A stretch of DNA of 5,765 nucleotides from Oscillospiraceae bacterium (GCA_031271525.1 JAISVO010000128.1:1-5765), one strand, 5' to 3'. Shown: positions 1 through 5,765, numbered from the stretch's first letter. Notes: generated by a model not told the origin, from the sequence alone. Translations and numbers: made by a program.

Positions 1-1
1 C

Positions 2-2224
2 ACGCCTGACGCGGGGATACTCGCAAGCGATAATGCCGTACTTCGCTGCGAAGGTCTGGATACCGTTTGCGAGCTTCTGCTGAACGGGCGGCCTGTGGGA
101 AACGCCGACAATATGCACCGTACATGGGAATATGAAGTCTCTGACATCCTTTTACCGGGCGAAAACACGCGTGAGGTACACATCGCGTCACCCTTAAAAG
201 TCATCCGTACGGCTGATGCGCGGGAAGCGCTGGCGGGTACGCGGGACGCGATGAGGGGTTTCCCCCATATTCGCAAAGCGCACTGCATGTATGGTTGGGA
301 CTGGGGTCCGCGCTTGCCCGACGCCGGCATATGGCGCGGCATTTCCTTAATCGGTTTTGGCTCTGCCCGCATCACCGATATGCGTATACGCCAAAAGCAC
401 GTTGACGGTTGTGTTTTTGTGAAGGTCACGGTTTTGCCGGAGAGTAACGCCGGACTTCAGGTCACGATGACGGATCCGGATGGGCATACCCTCCTCCTTC
501 AGCCGGGCGAGTGGACGCCGGTAACCGACCCGCAGCTCTGGTGGCCGAACGGATTGGGCGCTCAGCCGCTATACACCGTACGGGCGACGGTTAATAACGG
601 CTTGGCGGTGGTTGAAGCGGTGGTGAAACGGATCGGACTTCGCACCTTGACCGTGGCGCGGGAGAAGGACGAGTGGGGCGAGAGCTTCGCCCAAAGCGTC
701 AACGGCGTTCACTTCTTCGCGATGGGCGCGGATTACATCCCGATGGATAATATCCTCTCCCGGGTGACGCCCGAACGCACGCGCCGTCTGCTCGAACAGT
801 GCGTGGCAGCAAACTACAACACCGTTCGGGTATGGGGCGGCGGATATTACCCGGACGACTTTTTCTACGATATATGCGACGAGCTGGGGCTGGTGGTTTG
901 GCAGGATTTCATGTTCGCCTGCGCCGCCTACCGCCTTACGCCGGAGTTTGACGCCTCCATCCGCGCGGAATTCTCCGACAATATACGTCGTATCCGCCAT
1001 CACGCCTGTCTGGGCTTGTGGTGCGGCAATAATGAGGTGGAATGGTTCCACGATCTGGGGTTTGCGAAGGAAGACCCGCGCTCACGCGCCGACTACACCA
1101 AAATTTTCGAGTATATACTCCCTAAAATCCTGAAAGAGGAAGACCCTGACACCCTCTACTGGCCCTCGTCGCCCTCATCGGGCGGATGCTTTGACAAGCC
1201 GAACGATCCAAATAGGGGGGATGCTCATTACTGGGAGGTTTGGCACGGAGTCAAACCCTTTACCGACTATAGGAACCATTATTTTCGTTATGTCTCCGAA
1301 TTCGGGTTCCAATCGTTTCCCAGTATGAAAACGGTTGAAAGCTTCACCTTACCCGAGGACCGTAATATTTTTTCGCGCGTGATGGAGACGCATCAGCGCA
1401 ACTCCGGAGCGAACGGGCTGATTCTGCTCTATCTGAGCCGCACGTTCCGGTACCCGGGCAAGCTTGACGACCTGATCTACCTATCGCAGATCCTTCAAGC
1501 CGAAGCGATACGGTATGGTGTTGAGCACTGGCGCAGAAACCGCGGGAGATGTATGGGCGCGCTTTACTGGCAGCTCAACGATTGTTGGCCGGTGGCGTCA
1601 TGGTCAAGTCTTGATTATTTTGGGCGCTGGAAGGCATTGCACTACGCGGCAAAGCGCTTTTTCGCACCGGTGATGATCTCCTGCCAAGAGACGGGGGAAA
1701 CCACAGGGCGCGTTGCCGTGACCGATGAACCTGCGCCTTTTGAAACCAAGGCGCGCCTGTGCGTCACAAACGAAACGCGTGAAGCGGTAAGCGGAACCGT
1801 ATGCTGGCAGCTACGCGACGCGTCGTCCGCCGTTATCGAAAGCGGAAGCGCTCCCCTTACCGTTCCGCCGCTCAGCTCGGTTTGGCTCGACGAAAGGGAC
1901 TTCAGCGGAATAGACTTCCTGCGTGACCATGTGAGCTACTCGTTTGACGTCGGCGGAGCGGCGGTCAGCGGCGGGTCGGCGCTTTTCACCGCGCCTAAGC
2001 ACTATTTGTTTGAGGATCCGTGTTTGAACGGGGTCAGACAGGGCAGCAAGATCATTGTCACAGCCGAGTGTTACGCGAAATGGGTGGAGATCATCCCGGA
2101 CGGTGACGCGGTATTCTCGGATAATTTCTTTGACATGGAAAAAGGATGTACCGAAATCGAAATTTTGGAAGGGGATTTTCAAAGCTTCCGGCTCAGGAGC
2201 GTTTATCAAACGGCTTCCGACTAA
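2..2224 (+). CDS. Beta-mannosidase, glycoside hydrolase family 2 (5'-truncated by window edge)
   Basis: The reading frame is open from base 2 to the TAA at 2222-2224, giving 740 visible residues with no start in the window. A GTG at 95 lies inside the conserved N-terminal jelly-roll domain, so it is not the real start. Family members are usually about 820-860 residues, so roughly 80-110 N-terminal residues are probably missing. Visible landmarks, numbered from base 2: the sugar-binding domain with WDWGPRLPDAGIWR (about residues 99-112); an immunoglobulin-like domain; a TIM barrel (about bases 700-1680) with the acid/base Glu in WCGNNE (codon 1034-1036) and the nucleophile Glu in VSEFGFQSFPS (codon 1298-1300); the family signature around YWQLNDCWPVASWSS; and a C-terminal beta-sandwich. 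The family removes non-reducing beta-linked mannose from oligosaccharides. No signal peptide can be judged. It is convergent with proA. Family confidence is high; exact substrate is inferred. Confidence 0.95.
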   Translation, partial: TPDAGILASDNAVLRCEGLDTVCELLLNGRPVGNADNMHRTWEYEVSDILLPGENTREVHIASPLKVIRTADAREALAGTRDAMRGFPHIRKAHCMYGWDWGPRLPDAGIWRGISLIGFGSARITDMRIRQKHVDGCVFVKVTVLPESNAGLQVTMTDPDGHTLLLQPGEWTPVTDPQLWWPNGLGAQPLYTVRATVNNGLAVVEAVVKRIGLRTLTVAREKDEWGESFAQSVNGVHFFAMGADYIPMDNILSRVTPERTRRLLEQCVAANYNTVRVWGGGYYPDDFFYDICDELGLVVWQDFMFACAAYRLTPEFDASIRAEFSDNIRRIRHHACLGLWCGNNEVEWFHDLGFAKEDPRSRADYTKIFEYILPKILKEEDPDTLYWPSSPSSGGCFDKPNDPNRGDAHYWEVWHGVKPFTDYRNHYFRYVSEFGFQSFPSMKTVESFTLPEDRNIFSRVMETHQRNSGANGLILLYLSRTFRYPGKLDDLIYLSQILQAEAIRYGVEHWRRNRGRCMGALYWQLNDCWPVASWSSLDYFGRWKALHYAAKRFFAPVMISCQETGETTGRVAVTDEPAPFETKARLCVTNETREAVSGTVCWQLRDASSAVIESGSAPLTVPPLSSVWLDERDFSGIDFLRDHVSYSFDVGGAAVSGGSALFTAPKHYLFEDPCLNGVRQGSKIIVTAECYAKWVEIIPDGDAVFSDNFFDMEKGCTEIEILEGDFQSFRLRSVYQTASD

Positions 2225-2266
2225 GCTCTAATCTTGCGAGGTACATCGCCTGCTCCGCATGGGCGG

Positions 2267-2290
2267 CGGTAAAGTCAGCGACTTTTACCG
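2267..2290. other. Hairpin in the convergent gap, overlapping the proA stop codon
   Basis: The arms CGGTAAAGTC (2267-2276) and GACTTTTACCG (2280-2290) pair over 10 bp with one bulged T and a 3-nt loop. On the minus strand the left part of the stem holds the proA TAA stop (2287-2285). Neither strand shows a T-run after the stem, so it is not a canonical intrinsic terminator. It could still protect 3' ends or act as a weak bidirectional terminator between two genes whose stops are 60 bp apart. I see nothing else in the 2225-2284 gap. Confidence 0.35.
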
Positions 2291-3544
2291 CACCTGACCC
2301 TCACCCTCAATGACGAATTGTGTCGTCGTCAGGGCGGCTAGCCCCATCGGACCGCGCACATGCATTTTTTGGGTCGAGACGCCAAGTTCCGCGCCCAAGC
2401 CAAACTCTTCGCCGTCAGTGAAACGGGTGGAGGCGTTTATGTAGACTGCGGCGGCGTCGACTCGGTCAGTAAACCGCCGCGCGGAAAAATAGTTCTTGGT
2501 GACAATTGCTTCGGAGTGCCCCGAACCGTACCGCGCGATGTGGTTTGTCGCCTGATACAACCCGCCGACGACCCGAACGGCGAGATCGAAATCGTTGTAC
2601 TCGGTTTCCCAATCGCTTTCGTCCGCCGCGAGAAGCAATTCGGGGTTGAACCCGGTTTCCCGCAAGATCTCCAGCGTTTCGGGGCAGCAATGGAGCTTTA
2701 CGTTATACTCCGCAAGGGATTTTGCAACCTTGGGAAGGAACTCGCGAGCCACCGAGCGGGCGACCAGCAGCGTCTCGGCGGCGTTGCAGACGGACGGACG
2801 GGAGCACTTCGCGTTGACCGTGATGGCGACCGCCATCGCGAGGTCGGCCTCATCATCGACATACACATGGCAGTTGCCCCAGCCAGTCTCGATGACCGGC
2901 ACCTTCGCGTTGGAAACAACCGTCTTGATCAGGTCTTTGCCGCCGCGCGGGATCAGCGCGTCAAGGAGTCCCGTCAGCCCCATCATTTCAACAGCCGACG
3001 AGCGGCTGTTGTCGGTAATCAGGCAGACGCAGTCCGCCGGAAGTCCGGCGTTGACAAGAGCTTGACGGGCTATATCTGTCAGAACGATATTGCTGAGGTT
3101 CGCGGCGCGGCCGCCCCGCAGCAGGACGGTGTTGCCGCTCTTGACACAGAGGGACGCCACATCGGCGGTGACGTTGGGGCGCGCTTCATAGATCACCCCC
3201 ACGACGCCGAGGGGCACCCGGCGCTTGCTGATCAGCATACCGTTGGGGTGGCGTACCGCGCTGTCCGCGCCGCCCGTCGGATCGGCGTAGCCGAGCACCT
3301 TATGCACCGAGCCGATCATCCCTTCGATTCGCCTCTCGGTTAACGCGAGACGGTCGAGGAGAGACTCGCTCATCCCGCCGGCCCGGGCGGTATCGAGATC
3401 CTTCCGGTTCTCCTCAATGATCAGCCCCTTGTTCTGTCCCAGCAGAAAGGCAAACTGTTCCAACACGCGGTTCCGCTGCTCCGCCGAAGCGACACGCATT
3501 TGCGCGGATGACGCTTGGCACCGTTCAGCTAACTCCCGCACCAT
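2285..3544 (-). CDS. proA: Glutamate-5-semialdehyde dehydrogenase (gamma-glutamyl phosphate reductase)
   Basis: This 419-residue protein has the usual length of the family. It reduces gamma-glutamyl phosphate to glutamate-5-semialdehyde with NADPH in the cytoplasm, the second step of proline synthesis. Family blocks in order: VIYEARPNVTADVASLCVKS (residues 118-137) followed by GNTVLLRGG; ETGWGNCHVYVD (219-230); the catalytic Cys253 in RPSVCNAAETLL (codon 2788-2786); RYGSGHSEAIVTKNY; and the C-terminal FTDGEEFGLGAELGVSTQK then HVRGPMGL. The ATG at 3544 was chosen because it has AGGAGGT 8 nt upstream and gives the expected N-terminus. The frame is open further upstream to 3682, inside proB, but that extension is arginine-rich and unlike the family. 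It lies 91 bp downstream of proB, in the same operon. Trp222 in the ETGxGNCH block looks unusual. The identification is very secure. Confidence 0.98.
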   Translation of the reverse strand: MVRELAERCQASSAQMRVASAEQRNRVLEQFAFLLGQNKGLIIEENRKDLDTARAGGMSESLLDRLALTERRIEGMIGSVHKVLGYADPTGGADSAVRHPNGMLISKRRVPLGVVGVIYEARPNVTADVASLCVKSGNTVLLRGGRAANLSNIVLTDIARQALVNAGLPADCVCLITDNSRSSAVEMMGLTGLLDALIPRGGKDLIKTVVSNAKVPVIETGWGNCHVYVDDEADLAMAVAITVNAKCSRPSVCNAAETLLVARSVAREFLPKVAKSLAEYNVKLHCCPETLEILRETGFNPELLLAADESDWETEYNDFDLAVRVVGGLYQATNHIARYGSGHSEAIVTKNYFSARRFTDRVDAAAVYINASTRFTDGEEFGLGAELGVSTQKMHVRGPMGLAALTTTQFVIEGEGQVR

Positions 3545-3552
3545 AATTTGTG

Positions 3553-3559
3553 ACCTCCT
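3553..3559 (-). promoter_or_regulatory. Strong Shine-Dalgarno site of proA
   Basis: On the minus strand AGGAGGT, within AGAGGAGGT, sits 8 nt before the ATG at 3544. It is nearly a full match to the 16S anti-Shine-Dalgarno sequence. It settles the proA start against the longer open frame, and allows proA to be translated independently of proB. Confidence 0.9.
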
Positions 3560-3600
3560 CTTTATCGGCGACCGTCTATGCCCATCGGGCGACCGCGAAT

Positions 3601-3619
3601 CGTCCCGCCATGCGGGACG
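3601..3619 (-). repeat. Perfect inverted repeat (hairpin) in the proB-proA spacer
   Basis: CGTCCCGC (3601-3608) and GCGGGACG (3612-3619) are perfect 8-bp complements around a 3-nt loop. The structure lies 16 nt after the proB stop and about 57 nt before the proA start. No T-run follows on either strand, so it does not look like an intrinsic terminator. ATGCCC (3579-3584) and GGGCAT (3627-3632) are also complementary and flank it, so a larger folded spacer RNA of about 54 nt is possible. Roles in mRNA stability or differential proB/proA expression are inference only. Confidence 0.55.
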
Positions 3620-3635
3620 CCGCATAGGGCATCCC

Positions 3636-4418
3636 CTACAAGGAAAATACCGTACCCACATTCTCCCCGCGCAGGATGCCATATAGCACGGCGGGGTCGT
3701 GCCCTCCCGCGATGACCATCGGAAACCCCTTCTCCAGCGCGATATCGGCCGCCGCGAGCTTGGTAATCGCGCCGCCCGTGCCCCGAGCGCTGCCCGCGCC
3801 GCCCGCGCCGGAACGCATTGCGGCGGTAATCTCGCTCACCCGGTCCAGTTTCTTGGCGTCCGGGTTGGTGCCCGGGTCGGCGTCGTAGAAGCCGTCCCGG
3901 TCGGTCAGCAGAACCAGCAAGTCGGCGTGTACCAACGAAGCCACCAGAGCCGACAGAGTATCGTTATCGCCGAAAATGTTCTGCTCGCTCAGAATCTCCT
4001 CCTGACTCAACGCGTCGTTCTCGTTGATAACCGGGATGACGCCCCAACGGAACAATTCCTCCAGTGTCCGGAGCAGCGAAGCCGCCCGTCTCGGCTCGGT
4101 GAGGTCGCCCCGGGTCACAAGGATCTGCGCCACATGATTCCCGTATTCGCTGAAAAGCTTGTCATAGACGTGCATCAGGCGGCACTGCCCGACGGCGGCG
4201 GCGGCCTGCTTCCCGCTGACTGTCTCCGGCTTCGCCGGGAAGTTCAGCGCGGAGGAACCCGCCCCGATTGCGCCGGAGGTGACAAACAGTACATCCCGGT
4301 CCCCGTTCCGGAGGTCGGACAGCGTCCGAGCCAGTTTGTCCAGCCGCTCCAGATGCAGCGAACCCGACGGATGGGTGAGGGTGGACGTACCCACCTTGAC
4401 AACGATGCGGCTAAACAT
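3636..4418 (-). CDS. proB: Glutamate 5-kinase, short form without PUA domain
   Basis: This 260-residue amino-acid kinase phosphorylates glutamate with ATP to gamma-glutamyl phosphate, the committed and normally proline-inhibited step of proline synthesis. Visible motifs: VVKVGTSTL (residues 6-14), the glycine-rich VTSGAIGAG (46-54), GKQAAAAVGQ (69-78), PVINENDAL (129-137), FGDNDTLSALVASLVHADLL with LLTDRDGFYDADP (149-182), and GTGGAITK (213-220), where the family normally has GTGGM. The E. coli enzyme has about 367 residues with a C-terminal PUA domain. Here the protein ends right after the kinase fold (GENVGTVFSL), as in many Firmicutes, so this is probably natural and not a truncation. Its ATG overlaps the end of smpB by 8 bp. 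Its product feeds ProA, encoded next. The identification is very secure. Confidence 0.97.
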   Translation of the reverse strand: MFSRIVVKVGTSTLTHPSGSLHLERLDKLARTLSDLRNGDRDVLFVTSGAIGAGSSALNFPAKPETVSGKQAAAAVGQCRLMHVYDKLFSEYGNHVAQILVTRGDLTEPRRAASLLRTLEELFRWGVIPVINENDALSQEEILSEQNIFGDNDTLSALVASLVHADLLVLLTDRDGFYDADPGTNPDAKKLDRVSEITAAMRSGAGGAGSARGTGGAITKLAAADIALEKGFPMVIAGGHDPAVLYGILRGENVGTVFSL

Positions 4419-4869
4419 GCTGATCCCTCTTCACTCGGTCCATATCCCTCTTGACCTCACGTTCCTTCTCGCTCTCCCGTTTGTCGTAGAGCTTCTTTCC
4501 CCGCGCCAGCGCGACGGTAATTTTGACCCGAGGACCTTTCAAATAGATATTCAAGGGGATAATCGTGTACCCGTCCCGCTCGGCCGAGCGGCGGAGCTTT
4601 TCGATCTCCCGGCGGTGCAGCAGCAAGCGCTTGGGACGGAGAGGATCGCGGTTGTGGATGTTGCCGTGTTCATACGGGCTGATGTGGACGTTGTGCGCGA
4701 ACAGCTCGCCGTCTTTCACGGCGCAGAACGCGTCGCGCAGATTGCACGCCCCGGCGCGGATACTCTTAACCTCAGTGCCAAACAGCTCGATTCCGGCTTC
4801 CAGCTCTTCCTCTATGAAATAGTCGTGCCGCGCCTTCCGGTTGTCCGCGATCCGTTTGATGCTGTCCAC
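4411..4869 (-). CDS. smpB: SsrA-binding protein SmpB
   Basis: This 152-residue protein matches the family's usual 150-160 residues. SmpB binds tmRNA (ssrA), occupies the decoding site of stalled ribosomes and enables trans-translation. Family signatures in order: NRKARHDYFIEEELEAGIEL (residues 10-29), GTEVKSIRAG (31-40), HISPYEHGNI with NRDPLRPKRLLLHRREIEKL (62-92), and the basic tail ARGKKLYDKRESEKEREVKR (122-141), which becomes helical in the mRNA channel. The start is GTG at 4869; the ATT codon before it and the family N-terminus leave no better start, and AAGGGTGGG lies 5 nt upstream. It is the first gene after a clear promoter, so it probably leads the smpB-proB-proA transcript. Its TAG stop at 4413-4411 lies within the proB start (8-bp overlap). 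No ssrA gene is visible in the window. Confidence 0.98.
   Translation of the reverse strand: MDSIKRIADNRKARHDYFIEEELEAGIELFGTEVKSIRAGACNLRDAFCAVKDGELFAHNVHISPYEHGNIHNRDPLRPKRLLLHRREIEKLRRSAERDGYTIIPLNIYLKGPRVKITVALARGKKLYDKRESEKEREVKRDMDRVKRDQHV
4424..4430 (-). promoter_or_regulatory. Ribosome binding site of proB, inside smpB
   Basis: The minus strand reads AGAGGGA, then 5 nt (TCAGC), then the proB ATG at 4418. The site lies wholly within the last codons of smpB. This supports the ATG at 4418 as the start and fits reinitiation or coupling by ribosomes finishing smpB. Confidence 0.6.
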
Positions 4870-4874
4870 AATAG

Positions 4875-4883
4875 CCCACCCTT
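4875..4883 (-). promoter_or_regulatory. Probable ribosome binding site of smpB
   Basis: The minus strand reads AAGGGTGGG, then CTATT, then the GTG start at 4869. It is a partial match to AAGGAGGTG. Its 5' end is shared with one arm of the inverted repeat at 4881-4911. With the predicted transcription start near 4885, the leader would be only about 16 nt and this site would lie almost at the mRNA 5' end. Confidence 0.45.
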
Positions 4884-4911
4884 CCGGGGTTATTATAAAT
4901 CAACCCGGAAG
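4881..4911. repeat. Inverted repeat bracketing the smpB -10 box (candidate operator)
   Basis: CTTCCGGGGTT (4881-4891) and AACCCGGAAG (4902-4911) are complementary over 10 bp with one extra G in the first arm. The 10-nt centre contains the -10 box. Only the 4881-4891 arm would be in the transcript, so the symmetry is more likely read as DNA, for example by a dimeric regulator blocking RNA polymerase, than as an RNA hairpin. No T-run follows on either strand. The binding protein is unknown. Confidence 0.6.
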
Positions 4912-4920
4912 GATATTCAA
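4892..4920 (-). promoter_or_regulatory. Sigma-A-type promoter of smpB-proB-proA
   Basis: On the minus strand a -35 box TTGAAT (4920-4915; 4 of 6 consensus) is followed by a 17-bp spacer and a perfect -10 box TATAAT (4897-4892). Initiation is expected near 4885, about 16 nt before the smpB GTG. The region is a local AT-rich patch in otherwise GC-rich DNA. It sits downstream of the hairpin that probably ends the preceding gene, as expected for a separate transcription unit. Confidence 0.8.
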
Positions 4921-4941
4921 GAGAAACTTACTTGAACTCTC

Positions 4942-4962
4942 CCCGGTTCTTGTCCCGGTTCT
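4942..4962. repeat. Short tandem direct repeat upstream of the smpB promoter
   Basis: CCCGGTTCT occurs at 4942-4950 and again at 4954-4962, a 12-bp period, about 22-42 bp upstream of the smpB -35 box. It may be a regulator site or a chance repeat in GC-rich DNA. The rest of this 183-bp intergenic region (4870-5052) is accounted for by the promoter, the inverted repeat and the hairpin at 4996-5030. Confidence 0.35.
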
Positions 4963-4995
4963 CGCCCTGTTCACCGGGCCGCGCCGTATCGGCAA

Positions 4996-5030
4996 ACGCT
5001 CAGGACAGGGGCTGCCCCCGTCCTGAGCGT
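4996..5030 (-). terminator. Strong hairpin after the M23 gene, probable terminator with weak T-run
   Basis: ACGCTCAGGAC (4996-5006) and GTCCTGAGCGT (5020-5030) form a perfect 11-bp stem. After one A/C mismatch, GGGG and CCCC add 4 bp, leaving a 3-nt loop. It begins 22 nt after the M23 stop on the minus strand. Only TTT follows the stem in that direction, so it is a weak version of an intrinsic terminator. Its position between a 3' end and a new promoter supports a termination or 3'-end-protecting role. Confidence 0.6.
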
Positions 5031-5052
5031 CAGTGTCGGATGATCGGTGAAT

Positions 5053-5765
5053 CTAGGGAATCTCCGGCAAATAGTCCGCCGGATCGACCGGCACGCCGTC
5101 CCGGAGGATCTCGAAGTGCAGATGGGCGGGCAGCGCCAGTTCGCTGACGGCGGTGTCCCCCACCGCCGCGATGGTTTCCCCGGCCGCGACAGTCTGTCCG
5201 GCGGTGACCTTCACCATGTCCATCAGGTTGGAATACACCGTCTCAAAGTCCGCGCCGTGCTTAACGACAACAGTTACGCCCATATTCCGGTCAGCGCTCT
5301 CGATGACCTCCTTCACAACCCCGTCGGCGGCAGACTGCACCAGCGCCCCGGCGTTGGTCTCAAGGTCGATCCCCGGGTGATAGCGCCATTCCCGAAGATA
5401 CTCGTAGAACACGTCGGCGCTTTCGCTGTAAGGTGTCAGAATCGTGCCCGCGCTGACCGGCAGGAAGAAGGTCGGCTCCTGCGCCGCCGGTACCTCGGAC
5501 GCGGCGGACACGTCCGCCGGAAGGTCATCCAGCTCGGGCAGGTTGTTGACCTCCCCGGCGACATCCACACTCTCTCCGTCGCTATCGTCCACAGGCTCCG
5601 CCGGCACTTCTGGCGGTTCGGCGGCAACCGGCGGTACAGACGGCGGCACGGGTGTCGTCATCGCGGCGCGGGGAGGGGACGGCGGCGGCAGAACCGGCGA
5701 CGCTGCGGGCGGCACCGACGGGTTGGCGGGACTCACCGACATCTGGGGCGGCAGCGCTTCCGCAA
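5053..5765 (-). CDS. M23 (LytM-type) peptidase-domain protein, SpoIIQ-like (5'-truncated by window edge)
   Basis: The frame is open from the right edge to the TAG at 5055-5053. The ATG at 5742 has no convincing ribosome binding site and the frame continues above it, so the true start and any N-terminal membrane anchor are probably outside. Numbered from that Met: a Pro/Ala-rich linker (about 8-50), an acidic stretch (51-78), then the LytM/M23 domain (about 91-225). The domain has EWRYHPGID with zinc ligands His122 and Asp126, VKHG, VYSNL, AGQTVAAGETIAAVGDT, and HLHFE with His207 and His209. M23 enzymes cut peptidoglycan peptides. The L-x-EWR-x-H-x-GID block resembles SpoIIQ, the forespore protein that pairs with SpoIIIAH during engulfment. 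The catalytic His of the usual YxH motif is Asn172 here, so activity may be reduced or absent. M23 fold is certain; the SpoIIQ role is inferred. Confidence 0.85.
   Translation of the reverse strand, partial: AEALPPQMSVSPANPSVPPAASPVLPPPSPPRAAMTTPVPPSVPPVAAEPPEVPAEPVDDSDGESVDVAGEVNNLPELDDLPADVSAASEVPAAQEPTFFLPVSAGTILTPYSESADVFYEYLREWRYHPGIDLETNAGALVQSAADGVVKEVIESADRNMGVTVVVKHGADFETVYSNLMDMVKVTAGQTVAAGETIAAVGDTAVSELALPAHLHFEILRDGVPVDPADYLPEIP

Noticed and set aside
569..1051. Minus-strand 160-codon open frame inside the beta-mannosidase gene
   Set aside because: It lies opposite conserved catalytic-domain codons and shows no family features.
2360..3343. Plus-strand 327-codon open frame opposite proA
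   Set aside because: It is antisense to a fully conserved proA, its sequence resembles no known family, and long antisense frames are expected in GC-rich genes.
3577..3611. Possible 11-codon leader peptide starting in the hairpin loop of the proB-proA spacer
   Set aside because: No suitably spaced ribosome binding site, and no proline or glutamate codon run that would suggest attenuation.
3545..3682. N-terminal extension of proA, open in frame to 3682, with an ATG at 3625 preceded by AGGGG
   Set aside because: It would add an Arg-rich segment absent from the family and overlap proB, while the ATG at 3544 has a far stronger AGGAGGT site and gives the expected 419-residue length.
3699..4454. 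Plus-strand 251-codon open frame opposite proB
   Set aside because: It is a shadow of the proB reading frame, with no recognisable domain or ribosome binding site.
4279..4935. Plus-strand 218-codon open frame opposite smpB
   Set aside because: It is antisense to conserved smpB and runs through the promoter region; no recognisable product.
4928..4999. Minus-strand stretch of 23 codons ending in TAA at 4930-4928, with hydrophilic repeats such as ENRDKNRGEF
   Set aside because: It has no start codon after the in-frame TGA in the hairpin and is not in frame with the M23 gene; the repeat is explained by the 12-bp direct repeat.
4870..5052. Possible ssrA (tmRNA) gene next to smpB
   Set aside because: The gap is only 183 bp, too short for a standard tmRNA, and no tRNA-like ends or tag reading frame are visible.

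Overview
This window looks like chromosomal DNA from a GC-rich member of the Firmicutes (class Clostridia, perhaps an Oscillospiraceae-like gut or anaerobic lineage). The reasons are a ProB without a PUA domain, a strong Gram-positive AGGAGGT ribosome binding site, a consensus sigma-A-type promoter, and an M23 protein that resembles the sporulation protein SpoIIQ. This placement is an inference; no rRNA or other taxonomic marker is present.

Layout. The left 2.2 kb is the 3' part of a plus-strand GH2 beta-mannosidase gene, cut by the left edge. It converges, with only 60 bp between stop codons, on a minus-strand block. Read in its own direction (right to left), that block is: an M23/SpoIIQ-like metallopeptidase-fold gene cut by the right edge, a strong hairpin that probably ends its transcript, a promoter, then smpB (trans-translation), proB (glutamate 5-kinase) and proA (glutamate-5-semialdehyde dehydrogenase). 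smpB and proB overlap by 8 bp and so are probably translationally coupled. proB and proA are separated by a 91-bp spacer with a perfect 8-bp hairpin.

How the genes work together. ProB and ProA carry out the first two steps of proline synthesis from glutamate; proC is not in the window. SmpB partners tmRNA to rescue stalled ribosomes; the ssrA gene itself is not visible here. The SpoIIQ-like protein and the beta-mannosidase appear functionally separate from the operon.

The most notable non-coding signal is a near-perfect 10-bp inverted repeat that brackets the -10 box of the smpB-proB-proA promoter, suggesting an operator. I see no mobile element, CRISPR array, tRNA, rRNA or evident novel system; most of the window is ordinary housekeeping sequence.
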